A DNA stretch of 64,000 bases from Arthrobacter sp. Marseille-P9274 (GTDB lineage Bacteria > Actinomycetota > Actinomycetes > Actinomycetales > Micrococcaceae), in the NCBI RefSeq assembly GCF_946892675.1, contig NZ_CAMPOV010000001.1:62001-126000 (forward strand). The letters are read 5' to 3'. Numbering within the stretch: the stretch's first letter is position 1; each line of letters starts with the position of its first letter. The notes under the pieces were generated by a model. That model did not search any database. It saw only the letters and a list, made by a program, of their open reading frames with translations, and was not told where the DNA came from. Both the position numbers and the translations under genes were made by a program. This document shows positions 58,401-64,000 of this stretch, in pieces.

Positions 58401-61400
58401 CCTTCCACAGCGGCCGGACCGGCGAGGCGACGGTGATGGCCTGCGCCGGCTGGGTCACGCAGATCGCCCTGCAGCGCTCCCCCGCGCTGCTCGTGCCGGG
58501 CGTTCCGGAAAACGACATCGTTCCCATTGTCGACGCGGCCGTTTTCATGCGTCCCGCTTCAGGCGCCGCCAAAGCTCCGGGGGAGGCTTCCAAGGAAGAC
58601 CAGGTGATCGAGACGGCCCGCCTGGCGCTGGCCCAGGGCCGCGACCTGCTGGGCAAGACACACGGCGCCGGGCTGCAGAACCTGCTGCTGGAGGAATACG
58701 AAGATCCCATCGCCGGAATCATCGGTGGCTACCTGCTGCTCATTGCCATGGAGGGCGCGCAGGGCGGAACCGCGGGCCAGCACGAGCAGCTGGATGCCGC
58801 CGTGGTGCGGCTCCGGCAGAAAATTCCGGGCTTCCACCCCGACATCGCGGCATTGTCGCTGCGCTGCCTCGACCCGGGACTCGTGTGGCGTGAACCGTTC
58901 CCCGTGCCGCCGATTTTCAAGTACGGCTGGAAGCTGCTCACCCAGGCCAGCTATACCGGTCCCGCGCTCATCCCGGACGAACTCTGGCAGCGCGTGCATG
59001 CCGTGACCAACTTCGGCCCCTTCCTGACCTGGGCGGCAGACCCCGGGGCAAAGCTGCTCCACGCGCGCCAGCTGGCCCGCTGGGTCAAGGACAATGCGCC
59101 GCAGGATGACGAGGAAGCCGCACGCAGGCTGCTGATTCCGGCGTCCGCAGCCGCCACCATCCTCAAAGGGCACCGTGTTTGAGCTGCCCCTCGCCGAGGG
59201 CGTGTCCCTGTCCTTCCAGCGCTACCCGCTCCCGGAATCCGGCGTGCTGGCGGCGCTGCCGGCGAGCGCCGGGGCGTTGCCCTGCTGCTCCGCCGGCCCC
59301 GGGCGCTTCCTGGTGGCGCTGCCCGAGGGCGAGGGCTGCTGGATCGGCATCACCGCTTCCCCGGGGGCCCCTCCTGTACGGGTGAGCCTGTCCATCCGCG
59401 GCGTGGACGGGCGCGCGGTGGATCCCCTCTCCGGCAAGGAAGGCGATCAGCCTCCAGGCCTATCCCGTGTTCGGGTGCCGCCCTCGGCGCAGGTTCCGGG
59501 AATCAGCCGGAACGACGGCGGGTGGTGGTGGTGCCTGCGCCGCCCTCCCGCCCCTGCCGGGTTGCCCGCCATCCGCTCGCTGGACGTCTACGCCGGCGGC
59601 CATGACAGTGCCGCCTCGTTGCGTGCCAGGTTCGTGCCTGCCGCGGTCTTCGAACGCCTCGGCGGCGGAACCACGCCGCCCCTGCGACCGGATGCCCGGT
59701 ACGGGGGCTGGCGACTACCCTGAGCGCAGCCCGCATACGAATCGAAAGGGATGACGAGATGGACAACGCGCAAGGCCGCCAGGACCTGACCCGGGAAATC
59801 GACGAGCGCCGTGAAAGCATCAGGGCGTACCTGCGCCGTGCGCGGCCGAAACGCAGCCTTCTGACCAACATCAGCATCATCGCAAGCGCCACGGCCGCCG
59901 CCTTGACCGCCGGTCCCGGCTTCGGCCAGGACGGCTTCAATAATGCGATAGCGAGTATCTTCTCCCTACCGGACAGCGCCGTCGTCTGGCAGGTCATCTG
60001 CGTGCTGGCCTCGATCCTTTCGCTGGCTGCTGCCATCTGCACCGGGCTGGCGAATTCCCACAACACGGCGGAGCGAATCTCCACCGCCGAATCTGCCAGC
60101 GCGCAGCTCGAGGGCTTGTTGGCGGCGCTCAAGTACGGGCAACTTCCCCTGGACGAGGCCGTGCGGCTCTACCAGGAGTACAGCTCCAAGGCAGCCTTCA
60201 TCGACTAGGCGGTGCGGATGTACCGGAGGCCGGGGCGTGCTTGGGCTTGTAGCGCCGCCGCTGCCACCACAGGTAGAGCGCGCCGATCGCACCGACCACC
60301 ACGGGAACGCTTAAACCGAGCGGTCCGGCCCATTCCTTGACCGCGTTGCCCACGACGTAGCCGAGCCGCACCTGCACGTCAATGGTTTCCCGGTACGTCT
60401 CGACCATGATGTTACTGCCTTCCGGTCCCGGAGCCAGCAGCCGCAGCGTCACCTCCTTCTCCCCGGCTTCGCGCGGCGTGATGTCCCAACTCCACTCGCC
60501 CACGCCTTCCGCCGGGAGCGAGATCAGTCCGCCCGCGCCGCTGGTCGCTGTGATGTCCATGCCATCTCCGGTCAGTTCAGCCCGCATAAACTCGCACAGC
60601 CGAGGTGTCCGGGTCTCCACCGGCCCATCGCCGGGCAGGCCCCGTGACGGGTCCTCGTCCGAGCCGTGAAGCGCCACGCGGATCGACCAGGACGTAGTTT
60701 CGCCCTGCTCCATTGGCGACGGCGGCCGGAACACGAGCGTGCCCTCGAAGCAGCGGTCCAGGATTTGCTGGGCGGCCTGTCCCGGAAGGGGCGGGCTGCT
60801 GCCTGCTCCCGTTTCTGTGCCTGGGACCGGGCCCTCGGAATAGGAATATGTGGTTTCGGTCGGAGGCGGCGGGACAACGACATCAGGCGACGTGCTTTGC
60901 GCAGGCGGGGGCCCGGTGGGCAGCTGCAGCGTCACGGTCTGGCTGAAGGCCGAGGAAATCCCGGACTGGTCGGTAACGGTCAGCACGATTGTGTAGGTCC
61001 CCGGCTCACCGAATACCTGTTCCCTCGCGATGCCTTGGCCGTGGGTTCCGTCCCCGAAGTCCCAGCCGTAGGAAACGATGGCCCCGTCCGGATCGAAGGA
61101 AGCGGAGGCATCGAGGAAGCAGGTCAGGTCCTCGCACGCGGCTTCGAAGAGCGCGATCGGCGGCAGCGGCGGCGGACCTTCGGTCCCGGCGTAAAGCGGG
61201 ATCGGGCCGGCGCCGGGAAAAGCGGACACGGACAGCCAGGACATGGCGGCCGTGAGCACAAGCAGGACCCTGCGGAGCACACGTTGCACTCCGCCCGCCC
61301 CCGTCACGGCTGCTGCAGGGAACACGGATCCTCCGCCCGGCCCCGATTTACGGTATCCCTCCTCCTAATGTGGCCCCGGCCGGAGCAGCAGTCAACGTGC

Positions 61401-64000
61401 GGGGTCCGGGGACAGGGCCCCGCTGGTGTCGACGCCGAGGCCTGCCTGGTCGAGCAGCCACTGGAGCCGCTCCAGCCACCAGCCAAGTTCCCCCCTGAGG
61501 TACCTGATGTAGTTCTGCCGGGCCGTCGCGAGGTCGGCGGTGACGAGGTCCGCTAGGCGGCGGACCGCCGCGAGCAGTTCCTCTTCGGTTCCTGCCGCGC
61601 CGTCCTGCAGCGCCGCGCGGTACCCCTCGGCGAGCATGGCGAACGTGCACGCCTCCGCCACCTGGGCGTATCGCGGCATGTAAACGGTCGCTTCGTTCGG
61701 CGGCGGGGCCGGAAACGCCTGCAGGTGCCTGAAACCGCAGCAAAACCGGACTGTGGGGGCGTAGGAATCATGCAGCAATGCGGGCGATGGATCGTGGCTT
61801 CGGTCCGCGCAAAGGGCTTGGACGGACGTGAAGGCGTCTATCCGTGAAACTGCTTGCTCGGCCATCTTGAGGTCCTCTCCCGCGAAGCTGCCGTCGCAAC
61901 CAGTGTGCTCGCCGGCCCGTTGCGTCCGCGTCGGCCTGCCGCTGCAATCTGCGGCTGGCAGCTACACCTGCGGATGTACGTGCCAAACCAATCCCGGGGT
62001 GGACTCGCGACCGATCCCCGCGCCGCAAAACTGATGGTGTGTTCCGGACGGAACGCGGACAGCAGCCCAAACCTTCAGCAGGAGCAAACGCATGTTCACC
62101 AAGAAGACCGACTCGGCAGCAGAGCAGGCAACCCGCAGGTCCAGGTTCGGGAAGGCGGGGGCGGCCGCGGCCGTCCTGGCCTTTGCCGCCACTGCGGTAC
62201 CCATGGCTCTGGCCGGCCCGGCGCAGGCCACCGACGATCAGCACGGGGATGATCACCAGGGTTGCGAGGTGTGGGCGCTCAAGCCCGTCGTCCATTACAA
62301 CGACCACGGTAAGCACGACGACTACGTGGACTATCGGGTCAAGGTCCATTGCGACGAGGGCTACGGCATCGAGCTGTACGACCAGCGCTGGGAGAAGGAC
62401 CACGGCCACGACCAGTACCTGGGCGACTGGTCGAAGTACGACCACTTCGACCAGGAAGACACCAGCGTCTACCACATCAAGAAGAAGGCGCCGGACACCG
62501 AGCATGGCGACGAGGAGGTCTACCACCGCGTGACCTACAAGGTGTACTACGACGGGGACTGGACCGGCTGGCACAACTGGAAGAAGAGCCACGTCGAGTA
62601 CGTCTACCAGTAGGCCCGGCACAAGACCGCGGCCGGGGCCGGAAGCCAGGGGGACTTCCGGCCCCGAACCGTCTGTGCCAGCGGCGGCACCGTCCGGCGG
62701 CACCCCGCCCAGCGGCTGTCGATCCGGCTACAGCGTGTCTTCGGAGCGGACGAGCCCGCTCTTGTAGGCGGCGGCGACGGCCTGGGCGCGGTCGGTGATG
62801 CCGAGCTTGAGGAAAATCCGGTGCATGTGGGTCTTGACCGTCGCCTCACTCAGGAACAGATGTGCGGCGATTTCGGCATTGCTGAGCCCGTGCGCTGCCA
62901 CGGTCAGCACATCCCGCTCCCGCTTGGTCAGCTGCGCCAGCTCGGCCGGTCCGGGTGCCCGCACGTCCGGCCTGCGGGCGAAATCGGCCAGCAGCCCGCG
63001 GGTGACCGCCGGATCCAGCCAGCCGCCTCCCGCCGCGAGCGCGCGGATGGCGTCACTCAGCACCCCGGGAGCCGAGCTCTTCAGGATGAAACCGGAGGCG
63101 CCCGAGCGCAGGGCGGTGCGGACTGCCTCGTCGTCGCCAAACGTGGTCAGCACCAGCACGGCCGGTACCGTCTCCACCTTGTCCAGGAACGCATCCGAGC
63201 TCAGCTGTAGGGTTGCTTCCACACCGTCCATCCGGGGCATGCGGATATCCATCACGACGACGTCCGGCTGGATCCGGGCGGCCAGTTCCACCGCCTCTGC
63301 CCCGTCCTTTGCCTCTCCCGCGACGGTGATGTCCGGCTCGGCCTCCAGCAGCATCGCCAGTCCTCCCCGGACGAGCGCCTCGTCATCGGCCAGCAGGACC
63401 CGGATGACGCCGTCCTCCGGCGCAGCCATCAGGACCTGCCTCCCGCCGCACGGGCCATCCGCGGCCCCCAATGCTGCCGCCGCGGCCGGCCCGGCGTTGC
63501 CCGCCCCGCCGCGGGGAAGGTAGCGGAGACCAGGAAGCCGCCCTCCGGCGTCGTCCCCGCCTCCAGCACGCCGCCCACGGACTCCGCGCGCTGCCGCATG
63601 CCGCCGATCCCGTGGCCGGTTCCCGCCGGACGCCCGCTGCCGCCCCGGCTGCCGTAGCTCCGTACGGCCAGCCCCAGCCCCTTGTCGCTCCACGCGAGCC
63701 GGAGCTCCACCGGGCGCTGCGGGTCCGCGTACTTGACCGCGTTCGTCAGCGCCTCCTGCGCCACCCGGAACACCGCTGTCCCGGTTTCCGCCGGCAGGGC
63801 AGCCGGTTGGCCTTCCACAGCGAACTCGACCTCGCGCCCGGCCGCCCGCAACTCCTGCACCAGGCCCGGCAGCTCGCCCAGCCGCCCGGCCGCTGCCGCC
63901 GCCTCGCCCTCCGCTTCCACGGGATCCGAGGGCACCAGCAGGCCGAGCATCCGGCGCAGCTCGGAAATCGCCTGTGCGCCGAGCTCATCCACGTGCCGCA

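Overview
This window is very GC-rich actinobacterial DNA. It has frequent GTG and TTG starts, many 4-bp ATGA/GTGA/TTGA overlaps, TANNNT-type -10 elements and GC-rich hairpins without T-tracts. Gene content (SipW-type signal peptidase, SHOCT and DUF2505 proteins, Pls/PosA-type synthetase, DevS-like kinase) points to the Micrococcaceae, most like Arthrobacter and relatives. That placement is an inference. I see no tRNA, rRNA, CRISPR array, insertion sequence or prophage. Both ends cut a gene: a methyltransferase at the left edge and a sensor kinase at the right edge.

Layout. 0.3-3.5 kb: sensor kinase, GGDEF-EAL protein and methyltransferase in one minus-strand operon. 3.8-6.3 kb: deoC, a small membrane protein and nhaA. 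6.4-12.5 kb: a SipW/TasA-like secretion locus (signal peptidase plus three small cargo proteins), an Hpt-like protein, a response regulator and a divergent membrane kinase, then a VanZ-like gene. 12.5-20 kb: M28 peptidase, membrane protein, UDP-glucose dehydrogenase, SHOCT protein, M1 peptidase and a small HTH protein. 20-25.6 kb: an exopolysaccharide-control module made of receiver-PP2C phosphatase, cellulose-synthase-like glycosyltransferase, STAS protein and RsbW-like kinase, divergent from a membrane kinase. This kinase/receiver pair is a clear paralogue of the pair at 9-12 kb. 26.6-32.9 kb: a Pls/PosA-family peptide synthetase, dapA and a membrane acyltransferase, suggesting a poly-amino-acid product. 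33-49.5 kb: L,D-transpeptidase-like lipoprotein, subtilase, then a set resembling a hypoxia/dormancy regulon (universal stress protein, PEP synthase, copper-binding four-helix protein, zinc alcohol dehydrogenases, P-type ATPase, flavodoxin, CDF protein) ending in a DevS-like GAF kinase. 49.6 kb: recQ.

51.5-60.2 kb is the most unusual region. Eight tightly packed, mostly overlapping plus-strand genes encode a DUF2235 hydrolase, a caspase-like protease, an unknown protein, a metallo-beta-lactamase-fold hydrolase, a metzincin protease, a second large caspase-like protease, a small unknown protein and a two-TM membrane protein. Nothing in it looks metabolic. It is a candidate regulated-proteolysis, cell-death or defence system that I cannot match to a described one. 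The unknown protein and the large caspase appear to share a C-terminal helical domain.

60.2-64 kb: a PKD surface protein, two lineage-specific proteins and a NarL-type two-component pair.
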